Shown: piece after piece, positions 43,913 to 53,182 of the stretch
How the letters are laid out: the number at the start of each line of letters is the position of its first letter
Position numbering within the stretch: the stretch's first letter is position 1
Translations under genes and position numbers: made by a program
The notes under the pieces: generated by a model
Databases searched by the model: none
Seen by the model: only the letters and a program-made list of their open reading frames with translations
Told to the model about the DNA's origin: nothing
Assembly (NCBI GenBank): GCA_017883235.1
Contig: JADGNY010000001.1
Location: forward strand, 1-64,000
DNA: 64,000 bases
Direction: 5' to 3'
Source: Thermoanaerobaculia bacterium
GTDB lineage: Bacteria; Acidobacteriota; Thermoanaerobaculia; Gp7-AA8

Positions 43913-44614
43913 TTACTCTGCTTTCGCCTCGGCCACGGCCGTGTCGATCGAGATCGAGGGGCTCATCGTGGACGAGATGTAGATGGTGCGGACGTACTTG
44001 CCCTTCGCCGCGGGCGGCTTGGCCTTGCGCACCGCGTTGATGATGCTGGCGGCGTTGTCGCGAAGCTGGTCCGCGGAGAACGAGATCTTTCCGACCGGAA
44101 CGTGGATGATCGACGTCTTGTCGACGCGGAACTCCACCTTACCGGCCTTGATCTCGGAGATTGCTTTGGTGACGTCGAACGTGACGGTGCCGGTCTTCGG
44201 GTTCGGCATCAGACCCCGAGGTCCGAGGATTTTGCCGAGCTTGCCGACCGAACGCATCATGTCCGGCGTGGCGATGACGGCATCGAAATCCGTCCAGCCA
44301 CCCTGGATCTTCTCGACAATCTCGTCTCCGCCCACCATGTCAGCGCCGGCTTCCTGAGCCTCGCGCTGTTTGTCGCCCTGTGCGATCACGAGCACACGCT
44401 TCGACTGTCCGGTTCCGTGCGGGAGCACGGTGGTACCGCGGACCATCTGATCGGCGTGCTTGGGATCGACTCCGAGAAGCATCGACAGCTCGACCGTCTC
44501 GTTGAACTTGGCGAACGCGATCTGTTTGAGCAGACCGAACGCTTCATCCAGCAGATACGGCCGCTGTTCGACCTTCTCGAACGCTGCACGGTACTTCTTG
44601 CCGTGTTTGGCCAA
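43913..44614 (-). CDS. rplA: 50S ribosomal protein L1
   Basis: L1 forms the mobile L1 stalk and in many bacteria represses its own operon. The 233-residue protein has [58 protein letters not shown] and the closing [23 protein letters not shown] 44614 gives the family start [11 protein letters not shown], with GGAGG six bases upstream; the longer frame to 44665 has no support. A hairpin near 44662-44682 in the rplK-rplA gap could be the L1 binding site, though its sequence match is not tested. Confidence 0.97.
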   Translation of the reverse strand: MAKHGKKYRAAFEKVEQRPYLLDEAFGLLKQIAFAKFNETVELSMLLGVDPKHADQMVRGTTVLPHGTGQSKRVLVIAQGDKQREAQEAGADMVGGDEIVEKIQGGWTDFDAVIATPDMMRSVGKLGKILGPRGLMPNPKTGTVTFDVTKAISEIKAGKVEFRVDKTSIIHVPVGKISFSADQLRDNAASIINAVRKAKPPAAKGKYVRTIYISSTMSPSISIDTAVAEAKAE

Positions 44615-44758
44615 TTTCACCTCCGTAGTAATAACGGCTCTCGCGAGCCTCCTACTTTTTTGCACCGGCCACGCGCCGGCGCGACTTTCGACTTGGTCTC
44701 GGAGTTACGCGGTCTCGCGATCTCGCGGCAAAACCCACCGCGCGACCTCGCAACCTCG

Positions 44759-45184
44759 CTACCCCGTTACTTCCAAACCCATCGACCGCGCGGTGCCTTC
44801 GACGGTACGAACGGCCGCTTCCAGCGATGCGGCGTTGAGGTCGGGCATCTTGGTCTTGGCGATCTCTTCGACCTGTTTGCGCGTGACGCTACCGACCTTG
44901 GTCTTGTTCGGCACGCCCGAGCCCTTGGGGATCCCGGCCGCTTTGAGCAGCAGGATGGCCGCGGGGGGCGTCTTGGTGATGAACGTGAACGTGCGGTCGG
45001 AGAAGACGGTGATGACCACCGGGATGATCAGCCCCTGCTGCCCCTGCGTCCGCGCGTTGAACGTCTTGCAGAACTCCATGATGTTCACGCCGTGCTGGCC
45101 GAGGGCCGGGCCGACCGGCGGAGCCGGTGTCGCCGCGCCGGCGGGAATCTGGAGCTTGATGTATCCGGTGATTTTCTTTGCCAT
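44759..45184 (-). CDS. rplK: 50S ribosomal protein L11
   Basis: L11 is part of the GTPase-associated centre. The 141 residues show the invariant [40 protein letters not shown] and [20 protein letters not shown] segments. It follows nusG after 30 bp in the standard order nusG-rplK-rplA-rplJ-rplL. Confidence 0.98.
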   Translation of the reverse strand: MAKKITGYIKLQIPAGAATPAPPVGPALGQHGVNIMEFCKTFNARTQGQQGLIIPVVITVFSDRTFTFITKTPPAAILLLKAAGIPKGSGVPNKTKVGSVTRKQVEEIAKTKMPDLNAASLEAAVRTVEGTARSMGLEVTG

Positions 45185-45214
45185 TTCTGTCCTTTGATAC
45201 TGAGTCCTTTGAAA

Positions 45215-45805
45215 CTATCGTTTCTGTGTTGCCGCGCTGCCGCCTTGCTCTTCGCTGGGATCGAAACGCGCGACCTGCAGGAAGTCGAGCTCGACCGGCG
45301 TCGAACGGCCGAAGATCGTGACCATGACCTTCAGGGTGTTGCGGTCGAGATTGACCTCTTCGACGACACCGGTGAAGTTCGAGAACGGCCCGTCGATGAT
45401 GCGTACATGCTCGCCGTGCTCGTAAACGTGCTTCGGCTTCGGTTTCTCTTTGGTGGTGACGACCTGCGTCAGGATCTGGTCGACTTCTTCCGGAGTCAGC
45501 GGGGTCGGCTTCTTGCCGGTTCCGACGAAGCCGGTCACCTTGGGGGTGTTCTTCACGAGATGCCAGGCATCGTCGGCCATGTCCATCTCCACCAGGATGT
45601 AGCCGGGGAAGAACTTCCTCTGGACCTCGCGCTTCTTGCCGCCCTTCATCTCGATGAGCGTTTCGGTCGGGATCTTGATCTCGCCGAACTTGCCCCGCAT
45701 GCCGAGGGCCTCGATGCGCTGGTTGAGGTTCTCCCGCACCCGCTCCTCGAACCCGGAGTAGGTGTGGACGATGTACCACTGCTTGGCGCTCGTCGCTTCG
45801 ACCAT
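45215..45805 (-). CDS. nusG: Transcription termination/antitermination protein NusG
   Basis: NusG couples RNA polymerase to the ribosome and Rho. The 196-residue protein has the NGN domain ([20 protein letters not shown], then [20 protein letters not shown]) and the KOW domain ([20 protein letters not shown]). ATG 45805 overlaps the secE stop by one base (TGATG); the frame continuing upstream encodes the secE region and is not used. Confidence 0.97.
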   Translation of the reverse strand: MVEATSAKQWYIVHTYSGFEERVRENLNQRIEALGMRGKFGEIKIPTETLIEMKGGKKREVQRKFFPGYILVEMDMADDAWHLVKNTPKVTGFVGTGKKPTPLTPEEVDQILTQVVTTKEKPKPKHVYEHGEHVRIIDGPFSNFTGVVEEVNLDRNTLKVMVTIFGRSTPVELDFLQVARFDPSEEQGGSAATQKR

Positions 45806-46053
45806 CAGGTCCCCGCCCCAAAGCGTTTGAACATCGTCGAAATAATCCAGAAGAACGCTTGGTCGCATCCCCAGAGATAGACGGCGAAGATGATGGTGGA
45901 GATGATGACCACGACCGTCGTCCCGACCACTTCGGGACGGCCGGGCCAGGTGACCTTCTTCATCTCCGAGTTGGTGTCACGAAAAAAGTCGCGCGTGGTC
46001 AGCCACCACTCACGCGGCCTGGCGATGACTGAATTCTCTTTGTCTGATTCCAT
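45805..46053 (-). CDS. secE: Preprotein translocase subunit SecE
   Basis: This single-span form of SecE has 82 residues. It shows the conserved amphipathic [29 protein letters not shown] and one membrane helix ([20 protein letters not shown]). It is an essential partner of SecY. ATG 46053 gives the normal short form. Confidence 0.95.
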   Translation of the reverse strand: MESDKENSVIARPREWWLTTRDFFRDTNSEMKKVTWPGRPEVVGTTVVVIISTIIFAVYLWGCDQAFFWIISTMFKRFGAGT

Positions 46054-46150
46054 CGATACCCCGAAATGCTGACAGCTTTCAGCCCTCAGCCTTCCACGGC
46101 TCGTTGCCGCCGGGGAAGGTTGAGAGCTGAACGCTGAACTGAGATGTTGG

Positions 46151-46223
<73 letters not shown>

Positions 46224-46322
46224 GCAAGTGCCGCAAAAGCCTGCAAAAGCGGGCTTAACGCGACTTATTCCTTCGCCCAGATCCTTCGACGTGCTTCGCC
46301 GTCTCAGGATAAGTGCTTCGCC

Positions 46323-46484
46323 TTACTTCGACTCCCGATGGGGAGTGTGCTTCCGATCGTGACGGCAGAACTTCTTCAGTTCCAGCTTCTCCGTCATGGT
46401 CTTCTTGTTCTTCGTCGTCGTGTAGTTCCGACGTTTGCACTCGGTACACTGGAGGGTGATGATTTCTCTGCCTGCGCGCGCCAT
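46323..46484 (-). CDS. rpmG: 50S ribosomal protein L33
   Basis: The 53-residue protein starts [20 protein letters not shown] and ends [17 protein letters not shown]. It has the zinc-binding pairs CTEC and the second Cys position in KKFCRHD, so the second CxxC is reduced to a single Cys. It sits between tRNA-Thr(GGT) and tRNA-Trp, the standard place for rpmG. Confidence 0.93.
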   Translation of the reverse strand: MARAGREIITLQCTECKRRNYTTTKNKKTMTEKLELKKFCRHDRKHTPHRESK

Positions 46485-46512
46485 GTTTTGCTACTCCGCT
46501 TGTGACGTTAGA

Positions 46513-46587
46513 TGGAGCCCTCTACGAGAGTTGAACTCGTGACCCCGTCCTTACCAAGGACGTGCTCTACCCCTGAGCTAAGAGGGC
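46513..46587 (-). tRNA. tRNA-Thr (GGT)
   Basis: The minus-strand cloverleaf starts GCCCTCTTAGCTCAGGGGTA. It has anticodon GGT in CGTCCTTGGTAAGGACG and the T arm CACGAGTTCAACTCTCG. The acceptor stem GCCCTCT/AGAGGGC is perfect and the 3' CCA is encoded. Confidence 0.95.
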
Positions 46588-46621
46588 TTACTTCTGACTT
46601 CTGCTTTCTGCCTTCTGCTTT

Positions 46622-46697
46622 TGGAGCGGGAGACGGGGCTCGAACCCGCGACCAACAGCTTGGAAGGCTGTGACTCTACCAACTGAGTTACTCCCGC
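46622..46697 (-). tRNA. tRNA-Gly (TCC)
   Basis: The minus-strand cloverleaf starts GCGGGAGTAACTCAGTTGGT, with anticodon TCC in CAGCCTTCCAAGCTG and the T arm GCGGGTTCGAGCCCCGT. The acceptor stem is perfect and CCA is encoded. Confidence 0.95.
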
Positions 46698-46776
46698 TGG
46701 TGAAACCAGAAACCTGAAACTAGAAACCAGAAGAGGCGGTCCTTCTGGTTTCTGGTTTCTCTCTTCTGGTTTCAAA

Positions 46777-46863
46777 TGGTGGAGAGAGGAGGGTTCGAAC
46801 CTCCGTAGGTCGTTGACCGGCAGATTTACAGTCTGCTGCTTTTAACCACTCAGCCATCTCTCC
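46777..46863 (-). tRNA. tRNA-Tyr (GTA)
   Basis: This class II tRNA has a long variable arm. It starts GGAGAGATGGCTGAGTGGTT, with anticodon GTA in CAGACTGTAAATCTG. The acceptor stem GGAGAGA/TCTCTCC is perfect and ACCA is encoded at the 3' end. Confidence 0.95.
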
Positions 46864-46875
46864 ATAACCGACTGC

Positions 46876-46951
46876 TGGAGCTGGCGACGGGACTCGAACC
46901 CGCGACCTGCTGATTACAAATCAGCTGCTCTACCAACTGAGCTATGCCAGC
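46876..46951 (-). tRNA. tRNA-Thr (TGT)
   Basis: The minus-strand cloverleaf starts GCTGGCATAGCTCAGTTGGT, with anticodon TGT in GCTGATTTGTAATCAGC and the T arm GCGGGTTCGAGTCCCGT. CCA is encoded. It is the first of the Thr-Tyr-Gly-Thr cluster. Confidence 0.95.
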
Positions 46952-47075
46952 ACCAAACCGCTAGATTTCAAAGACACAAACAGCCTGTCGACGCTAAGCA
47001 AAAAGGTAGCTCAGACGGCGGAGGCCGAGGAACCGTGGGTTATAGCAAATGGCCAAACGGTACGCAAGAGGGAAG

Positions 47076-47795
47076 TTATTTCGCCCCGCCCTGCTGGCGC
47101 TGGACCTCGTAGCAGAGGACGGCTGCGGCGGTGGCGACGTTGAACGATTCGACGTGACCGGTCATCGGGATCGTGACGATCCGGTCGCAGTGCTCCAGGA
47201 CGTTGCGTCGGATGCCCTTCCCCTCGTTCCCGACGACGAGCGCGACCTTGCCACGGAAGTCGATGGACTCGGGTCTGTCGCCCTTCTCCGCGGCGGCGTA
47301 GATCCAGTAGCCGGCCGCCTTGAGGGTCTCGATGGCGCGGGAGAGGTTCGTCACCTGCGCTACCGGCACCCACTCCGAGGCACCGGCTGAGGCTTTGACG
47401 GCAACCGGCGTGAGGCCGACGCTGTCATGCTGCGGCATGACGACCAGATCGACCCCGAAGCCGTCCGCGACGCGGAGGATGGCCCCGAAGTTCTGCGGGT
47501 CAGTGATGGAGTCGAGGATGAGCACGAAGGTAGTGGCCTCGTTCGCCACGATGTCATCGAAGTCCGCATACGCCGTCTCCGAGACCTCGGCGACCACCCC
47601 GTTGTGTACGCCGCGCCCGGCCAACCTCTCGATCTGATCGACGGCCAGATTCCGCACCGCCACGCCCGCCCGCTTCGCCTCCCCGATCAGCCGCTGATGC
47701 CGCGCGGTCTCCTCCCGCGCCACCCCGATGTAGCGAATGCGCTCCGCGTGGGAACGAATCGCCTCGAGGACGGGATTGACGCCGTAGATGATCAT
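47076..47795 (-). CDS. rlmB: 23S rRNA (guanosine(2251)-2'-O)-methyltransferase RlmB
   Basis: This SpoU-family (SPOUT) methyltransferase has 239 residues. An N-terminal L30e-like substrate-binding domain (IIYGVNPVLEAIRSHAERIR) precedes the knotted catalytic domain with motif 1 LILDSITDPQNFGAILRVAD, motif 2 VALVVGNEGKGIRRNVLEHC and motif 3 IPMTGHVESFNVATAAAVLC. It methylates G2251 of 23S rRNA using SAM. Its ATG overlaps the pyrD stop (ATGA). It precedes the tRNA cluster on the same strand. Confidence 0.93.
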   Translation of the reverse strand: MIIYGVNPVLEAIRSHAERIRYIGVAREETARHQRLIGEAKRAGVAVRNLAVDQIERLAGRGVHNGVVAEVSETAYADFDDIVANEATTFVLILDSITDPQNFGAILRVADGFGVDLVVMPQHDSVGLTPVAVKASAGASEWVPVAQVTNLSRAIETLKAAGYWIYAAAEKGDRPESIDFRGKVALVVGNEGKGIRRNVLEHCDRIVTIPMTGHVESFNVATAAAVLCYEVQRQQGGAK

Positions 47796-48751
47796 GTCGT
47801 GCGCACCAGCCGCCTCGCCATCAGCGGTCCTTGGTAAATGAAGCCGGTATATACCTGAACCAGGTCTGCGCCCGCCGTCAACTTCGCGCGGACGTCGTCC
47901 GCGGTGAAGATGCCGCCGACTCCGATGAGCGGAAATGTCCCGCCGACCCGCTTGCGCACGCGCGCAAGGATCGACGTCGACGGCTCCATGAGCGGGGCAC
48001 CCGAGAGGCCGCCGCCCTCGGATGCAGGGAACGGTCGGGCAACGGTTGTGTTCGTGCAGATCATTCCGCGGGCGCGGTTGACGCAGACATCGCAGATCTC
48101 GGCGAGCATCGTGTCGTCGATGTCCGGCGCGATTTTCACCAGGGCGGGGCCGACGGCGGTGAGGATGCGTTCCAGGTGCTCGGGGCGCTGGAGCTCGCGC
48201 AGCGACGGCGTATTGGGCGAGGAGAGATTGACCACCACCGCGTCGGCGAAGGGCGCGAGCTTCGCGGCGCAGGCGCCGTAGTCATCGGCGGCCGCTTCGA
48301 TCGGCACGTCGCGGTTCTTGCCGATGTTGACGAACAGCGGGACGGTTCGCTGCCACGACCTCAGGCGCGCGGCGACGGCGTCGGCGCCGTCGTTGTTGAA
48401 GCCGAGGCGATTGATGAGGGCCTTGTGCTCAGGATAGCGGAAGAGGCGGGGACGCGGGTTGCCCGGCTGCGGGCGGAGCGTGACCGTGCCCACTTCGACG
48501 AAGCCGAAGCCGAGGGCGGCCAGCATCGGCATCAGCAGGCCGTTCTTGTCGAAGCCGGCGGCGATTCCGATGGGCGAGGGGAAACTCAGTCCCATCACCT
48601 CGCGGCGCGCGGACGCGGGAGGAGCACAGAAGCGTTCGATGGCGCGCAGCACCAGGGGGATGTTCTGCAACGCGATCATCTGCCGCACGGTGAGCTCGTG
48701 CGCGTCTTCGGCGTCGAGCAGGAACAGTAGCTTGCGGATCAGCGAATACAT
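47792..48751 (-). CDS. pyrD: Dihydroorotate dehydrogenase (quinone), class 2
   Basis: This membrane-associated flavoenzyme oxidises dihydroorotate to orotate with quinone, in pyrimidine synthesis. The 319 residues include the N-terminal helical segment of class 2 enzymes (SLIRKLLFLLDAEDAHELTV), PIGIAAGFDKNG, INRLGFNNDGAD, VNLSSPNTPSLRELQ (catalytic Ser), TNTTVARP and IGVGGIFTADD. It overlaps rlmB by four bases. Confidence 0.95.
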   Translation of the reverse strand: MYSLIRKLLFLLDAEDAHELTVRQMIALQNIPLVLRAIERFCAPPASARREVMGLSFPSPIGIAAGFDKNGLLMPMLAALGFGFVEVGTVTLRPQPGNPRPRLFRYPEHKALINRLGFNNDGADAVAARLRSWQRTVPLFVNIGKNRDVPIEAAADDYGACAAKLAPFADAVVVNLSSPNTPSLRELQRPEHLERILTAVGPALVKIAPDIDDTMLAEICDVCVNRARGMICTNTTVARPFPASEGGGLSGAPLMEPSTSILARVRKRVGGTFPLIGVGGIFTADDVRAKLTAGADLVQVYTGFIYQGPLMARRLVRTT

Positions 48752-48841
48752 GATTCAGCGCGTCCCAACGGCCACTTTATCCCGCATGCGAAGTATCTCC
48801 GTGCTTCGTTATGATGAGCTGCCGTGCATGGAGGACCGACA

Positions 48842-50236
48842 GTGATCGCGGATCGGCGATTGCGAGCTCTCGCGCTGGTGGTTGCTACTGCCCTCGCGCT
48901 CGCCATCCAGACCGCGGCATTCAGGAGTTCGCCTCCCGACCCGAGAGCCGGCGACGGGCCAAGCTACATCGAGCCGGCACAGAACCTCGCCAGCGGCCGC
49001 GGGTTCGTGGCCGCCGCTCCGCTGGCAGCCAGCGTCCACCACACACCCGTCCGTTCATCCGCCCCCGATACGTTGCGCACGCCCGGCTATCCTCTGCTCC
49101 TGGCTACCGCTCTCATCCTCGGCTTACCACTAGCGGCTGTCGTCGCCTTGCAGCATCTGCTAGTCGTAGGCATGACTCTGGTGGTGTTCCTCGTGACCGA
49201 ACGGATGACCGGCCGTTGGAGTGGCGCATTCGCAGCGGCGATTTTCCTGGCCCTCTTCCCTCCGCTGATCGGCACGACACCCCCGTATATGGGCGCGACA
49301 CACGAATACATGACAGATGTTGTTGGAGCCGCCGTGATCCTCGCTGTCATGTTGGCCGCATGGAGAGCAGCGCAGGGGATGACTGGTTGGGCGGTGGCAG
49401 CGGGGCTCCTGAGCGGCGCCGCAACGCTCGTCCGTCCCATTGCCCTGCTCTGGTTCGTGCCGCTGGCCATCGTCATAGCCACGCGGGCGCGGCGAGCGGC
49501 GGTGGTCTTCACGATTGCCGCCGTTCTTCTGCCAGGAGCCTGGATCGCGCGTAACCAGCGTGCCACCGGTGTAGCGACCATCAGCTCGATCGGAGGAGAG
49601 AACCTCCTCTTCTTCCGGGCGTCGGGAGCATTGGTCGTTGCGGACTCTCCACCCGGTTTCGGATTCTTCGCTTTGCAGCGGCAAACCGGCTTTTTTCGAA
49701 ACGCCGACGCCTGGAAGGCACGGCTCGCCCGGGAGGCATACGCGGAGATGCGACGCGACGGCCTCGAACCGCTCCGCCTGCCGCACGCGGTGCTTGCACA
49801 GCGCTACTCGCGGCTGGCGGCGCGCATCCTGCTCCGCCATATTCCGGAGACGATCGAGTTGGCTTGCAGCGCCTTGATCGAGATATTCATCGGACCGTTC
49901 ATCTATCCGTTCGGCAGCTTCGGAATTGTCATCGGGGTGTACGTCTTCGCCGCCGCCTGCATTGGGCTTTGGCAACTGGAACGAACATTCCGGATTCTGT
50001 CGATCGTGACGATCTGTTACTTCTCACTGATGGCCGCCGGGCCGGAGGCAGAGATCAGGTTTGCCATCGCTTTCGTGCCTGCCTATGCCATCGCCTTCGG
50101 CGCAGGTATCACTGGAATCAGCGAATACATAGTTCGGCGCGCGCGAGAGGCGAGAGCACCCGCGCATCCGACTCGCCGGCGCGGGCCAGCAGCGGGATGG
50201 CCCGCACCAGCTCGGGGCCATGATCCATGCCGGTAA
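48842..50236 (+). CDS. Multi-spanning glycosyltransferase family 39-like membrane protein
   Basis: The 464-residue integral membrane protein has about nine hydrophobic helices. A luminal loop after the first helix contains DPRAGDGPSYIEPAQNLASG RGF, and DTLRTPGYPLLLATALIL follows. This is the arrangement of GT39/ArnT-PMT-like polyprenyl-phosphate sugar transferases, with acidic residues in the first loop. GTG 48842 has GGAGG eight bases upstream and is preferred to ATG 48824. The last ~39 codons (50118 on) overlap the 3' end of convergent gltX and are Arg/Pro-rich, so the native C-terminus was probably extended into gltX. Confidence 0.75.
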   Translation: MIADRRLRALALVVATALALAIQTAAFRSSPPDPRAGDGPSYIEPAQNLASGRGFVAAAPLAASVHHTPVRSSAPDTLRTPGYPLLLATALILGLPLAAVVALQHLLVVGMTLVVFLVTERMTGRWSGAFAAAIFLALFPPLIGTTPPYMGATHEYMTDVVGAAVILAVMLAAWRAAQGMTGWAVAAGLLSGAATLVRPIALLWFVPLAIVIATRARRAAVVFTIAAVLLPGAWIARNQRATGVATISSIGGENLLFFRASGALVVADSPPGFGFFALQRQTGFFRNADAWKARLAREAYAEMRRDGLEPLRLPHAVLAQRYSRLAARILLRHIPETIELACSALIEIFIGPFIYPFGSFGIVIGVYVFAAACIGLWQLERTFRILSIVTICYFSLMAAGPEAEIRFAIAFVPAYAIAFGAGITGISEYIVRRAREARAPAHPTRRRGPAAGWPAPARGHDPCR

Positions 50237-51503
50237 GCATCAACCGCAGCGGCATGAAGAGCTCCTTGCCTTTGAGACCGGTGGACTTCTTCAACCGCTC
50301 GTTCATCGCCTTGACCGCGTCGGCATCGCGCGGCTCACCGTTCTCGCGCAGATCGGCGACGACAGCCGTGGCGAAAGCACGGTCGATCTCCGGCGGCGCG
50401 TATTCGGTCACGAAGCGAATGACTTCGCGGAACTGTGGCAGGAGATGCACCGAGGTTTTCACGACATCGATGGCTTCCTCCAGCCACGGCGCATCGAAGC
50501 CGATCGCGTTCACCACGAGCGGCCGCAACGCAGAGGCGCTCATGGCGTGGATGTACTGCGCGTTCAGCCATTCGAATTTCTGCGGGTCGAACACCGCCGG
50601 CGCGGAGTTGACGCGATCGAGCGCGAAGTTGGCGATGGCGTAGCCGCGGTCGAACACATCCCGCCCGTCCGGCGCCGACCAGCCGAGAAGCGTCAGGTAG
50701 TTGACCATGGCATCGGCGAGGAAGCCCGCCTCCGCGTACGCCGACACAGACGTCGCACCATGGCGTTTGGAGAGCTTGGTCCGGTCCTGCCCGAGGATCA
50801 GCGAAACGTGCGCGAACCGCGGGATCGGCCACTCCATGGCGCGGTAGATCAGCACCTGGCGATGCGTGTTCGTCAGATGCTCCTCGGCGCGGATGACGTC
50901 GGTGATGTCCATGTCGTGATCGTCGACGACGACGGAGAAGTTGTAGGTCGGCAGCCCATCGGAGCGGACCAGGATGAAGTCGCCGAGCGATTCGCGCTTC
51001 CAGGTCACCTCGCCGCGGATGGCGTCGTCGATGGTGACGTCACCGTCGCCGGGGACGTGGAAGCGGACGGCGTGGGGCACCCCTACCTCGTCGCGCCGGT
51101 TCAACCAGCACTTCAGGTCGTAGTGCGGCGGCCTATTCTCCGCCTCGGCGATCTTTCGTTTGGCCTCGAGCTCCTCCTCGGTGCAGTAGCAGCGATAGGC
51201 GATGCCGCGCGCGATCAGTTCGCGGCCAACGTCACCGTATCGCTCCACGCGCTCCGACTGCCGGTAGGGCGCATGCGGCCCGCCGATATCCGGCCCTTCG
51301 TCCCACAGCAGACCAAGCCAGCGCAGATCGTCGAGGACCATCGTCTCCGACTCCGCGGTCGACCGCGCCTGGTCGGTGTCCTCGACGCGGATGATGAACG
51401 TCCCGCCGTGATGCCTGGCGAAGAGCCAGTTGAAGATAGCCGTGCGCGCGCCGCCGACATGGAGGTGACCGGTGGGGGAAGGTGCGAATCGGACGCGGAT
51501 CAT
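50118..51503 (-). CDS. gltX: Glutamate-tRNA ligase
   Basis: The 461-residue class I synthetase has MIRVRFAPSPTGHLHVGGAR (HIGH region), YRCYCTEEELEAKRKIAEAE, AEEHLTNTHRQVLIYRAM and the KMSKS equivalent TKLSKRHGATSV. The anticodon-binding domain ends LLARAGESDARVLSPLARAE. It charges tRNA-Glu and possibly tRNA-Gln; gatCAB is not in the window. Its 5' side faces a 21-bp tandem array, and its 3' end overlaps the convergent membrane-protein gene by 119 bp. Confidence 0.95.
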   Translation of the reverse strand: MIRVRFAPSPTGHLHVGGARTAIFNWLFARHHGGTFIIRVEDTDQARSTAESETMVLDDLRWLGLLWDEGPDIGGPHAPYRQSERVERYGDVGRELIARGIAYRCYCTEEELEAKRKIAEAENRPPHYDLKCWLNRRDEVGVPHAVRFHVPGDGDVTIDDAIRGEVTWKRESLGDFILVRSDGLPTYNFSVVVDDHDMDITDVIRAEEHLTNTHRQVLIYRAMEWPIPRFAHVSLILGQDRTKLSKRHGATSVSAYAEAGFLADAMVNYLTLLGWSAPDGRDVFDRGYAIANFALDRVNSAPAVFDPQKFEWLNAQYIHAMSASALRPLVVNAIGFDAPWLEEAIDVVKTSVHLLPQFREVIRFVTEYAPPEIDRAFATAVVADLRENGEPRDADAVKAMNERLKKSTGLKGKELFMPLRLMLTGMDHGPELVRAIPLLARAGESDARVLSPLARAELCIR

Positions 51504-51569
51504 GACTCTCTACTCTATCCTGAGCCTGACCTGCCCCTTCGATTCGAGGCAGTTGGCCGGGAAACTGGT

Positions 51570-51842
51570 GAGTCCGAGCTGGACATCGCAGCGTCCAAGC
51601 TGGACATCGCAGCGTTCGAGCTGGACATCGCAGCGTTCGAGCTGGACATCGCAGCGTTCGAGCTGGACATCGCAGCGTTCAAGCTGGACATCGCAGCGTT
51701 CAAGCTGGACATCGCAGCGTTCGAGCTGGACATCGCAGCGTTCGAGCTGGACATCGCAGCGTTCGAGCTGGACATCGCAGCGTCCGAGCTGGACATCGCA
51801 GCGTTCGAGCTGGACATCGCAGCGTTCGAGCTGGACATCGCA
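51570..51842. repeat. 21-bp minisatellite, 13 units
   Basis: Thirteen contiguous units of GCGTTCGAGCTGGACATCGCA run in strict 21-bp register; the first is degenerate and a few carry TCC for TTC or AAG for GAG. They lie in the 435-bp gap between ispF and gltX. All six reading frames through the array are open, which creates artefactual frames on both strands. The remainder of the gap shows only GTCCAGAATTCGCACACCGC-like flanking sequence and no gene. The period equals two turns of DNA, as in iterons, but no protein or origin is identified. Confidence 0.9.
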
Positions 51843-51938
51843 GCGTTCGATTTTCATACCGATGCCTGCATTTTGGACAGCGGTGTGCGAATTCTGGACA
51901 GAAATGCCCAGAACGGGCTCTGAAGCTACGCCGCGGAG

Positions 51939-52418
51939 TCAGTCGGAGCTGCTGATCAGCACCACCGCCATCGCGCAAATCCCCTCCCCCCGCCCAATGA
52001 ACCCGAGCTGATCCGTCGTCGTCGCTTTGACGTTGACGTGACCGGCCGGGAGGTCGAGGAGCCTGGCGATGTTCGCCTCCATAGCGTCACGGAAAGGAGC
52101 CAGCTTCGGCCTCTCAGCGATGATGGTCACATCGACGTTGGCGATGTCGGCTTCCATCTCCACCACGACTCGTTTCGCCTCGCTGAGAAAGATCGTCGAG
52201 TCGGCATTCTTCCAACGGGCGTCGTCTGAAGGAAAGTACTGGCCGATGTCGCCGGCGCCGGCCGCGCCGAGGAGGGCGTCGGTGACGGCGTGGAGGACGG
52301 CGTCGGCGTCAGAGTGGCCGGCGAGTCCATCCGTTTCACTGATGCGCACGCCGCCGAGAATCAGCGGACGCGTTTCATCGAAGGCGTGAACGTCAACACC
52401 CTGGCCGACGCGGATCAT
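51939..52418 (-). CDS. ispF: 2-C-methyl-D-erythritol 2,4-cyclodiphosphate synthase
   Basis: This fifth enzyme of the MEP isoprenoid pathway is a zinc-dependent trimer. The 159 residues include RVGQGVDVHAFDETRPLILG (metal-binding DxH), GLAGHSDADAVLHAVTDALL and VNVKATTTDQLGFIGRGEGI. ATG 52418 overlaps the ispD stop (ATGA), giving a coupled ispDF pair. Confidence 0.96.
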   Translation of the reverse strand: MIRVGQGVDVHAFDETRPLILGGVRISETDGLAGHSDADAVLHAVTDALLGAAGAGDIGQYFPSDDARWKNADSTIFLSEAKRVVVEMEADIANVDVTIIAERPKLAPFRDAMEANIARLLDLPAGHVNVKATTTDQLGFIGRGEGICAMAVVLISSSD

Positions 52419-53110
52419 GCGTCGCCCTCCCCGCCCCATTCGGCGTAAATCCGCTCGGCCATCACCAGATCCTCCGGCCGCGTGATCTTGAAGTTCATCG
52501 AATCGCCGTGAACGAGTTGCACCCGGTGACCGTACTTCGCCGCCAGGCCGGCCTCGTCGGTCGCGTCGGCGTCCTCACGCGCAGCACGCGCGACGATGTC
52601 GCGCAGGATGGCGACGCGGAAGCATTGCGGCGTCTGGGCGGCGACGAGCACGCTGCGATCAGGTGTCGACGCGATGGCGTCGTCCGCGATCTGATGCACC
52701 GTGTCGGGCAGCGGGATGCCGGGAAACGCGGCGCCATGCCTGCGCGCGGCGTCGAGGGTGGCGTGGAAGGTGTCGATCGAGAAGAAGGGACGGACGGCAT
52801 CGTGGACAGCGACGAGATCGACATCATCGCCAGCCGCTTCCAGGCCTCGCGTCACCGACTGCAGCCGCGTAGCGCCGCCGGCGACGAACTGTACCCTCTC
52901 CCCAGGCGAAGTTTTGACGGCACTCAAGAGCATGTCCGCCACCGGCACGATGACACGCGTGACGACGGCATCGAAAAGAAACCGCTCCACGACGCGTTGC
53001 ACGAGCGGCTTGCCCCCCAGCGGCAGGAACTGCTTCGGCACATCGCCGCCGAAACGCGACCCGCTTCCGGCCGCGGGGATGATGACGAGGATGCGCTCCG
53101 GGTCAGGCAT
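52415..53110 (-). CDS. ispD: 2-C-methyl-D-erythritol 4-phosphate cytidylyltransferase
   Basis: This third enzyme of the MEP pathway transfers CMP to MEP. The 231 residues begin with VIIPAAGSGSRFGGDVPKQF (nucleotide-binding loop). VAVHDAVRPFFSIDTF, AQTPQCFRVAIL, DATDEAGLAAKYGHRVQLV and the final NFKITRPEDLVMAERIY follow. It starts the ispDF pair after a repeat-filled gap. Confidence 0.96.
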   Translation of the reverse strand: MPDPERILVIIPAAGSGSRFGGDVPKQFLPLGGKPLVQRVVERFLFDAVVTRVIVPVADMLLSAVKTSPGERVQFVAGGATRLQSVTRGLEAAGDDVDLVAVHDAVRPFFSIDTFHATLDAARRHGAAFPGIPLPDTVHQIADDAIASTPDRSVLVAAQTPQCFRVAILRDIVARAAREDADATDEAGLAAKYGHRVQLVHGDSMNFKITRPEDLVMAERIYAEWGGEGDA

Positions 53111-53182
53111 GCGTTAGCCCGCACTTCTCACACGACGAGAGGAATCGCCGGCACCCTGTTAATCGCCGGCAGGCTCTTACCT

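Noticed and set aside
50220-51923. Very long forward frame antisense to gltX that continues into the 21-bp array (567 codons)
   Set aside because: gltX on the other strand is unmistakable. The frame stays open because the array has no stop in any frame and GC-rich antisense strands rarely contain stops.
51472-52011. Frames encoding SWTSQRS or RCDVQLE heptad repeats
   Set aside because: Products of the stop-free minisatellite in several frames at once; none has a ribosome-binding site or a recognisable flanking domain.
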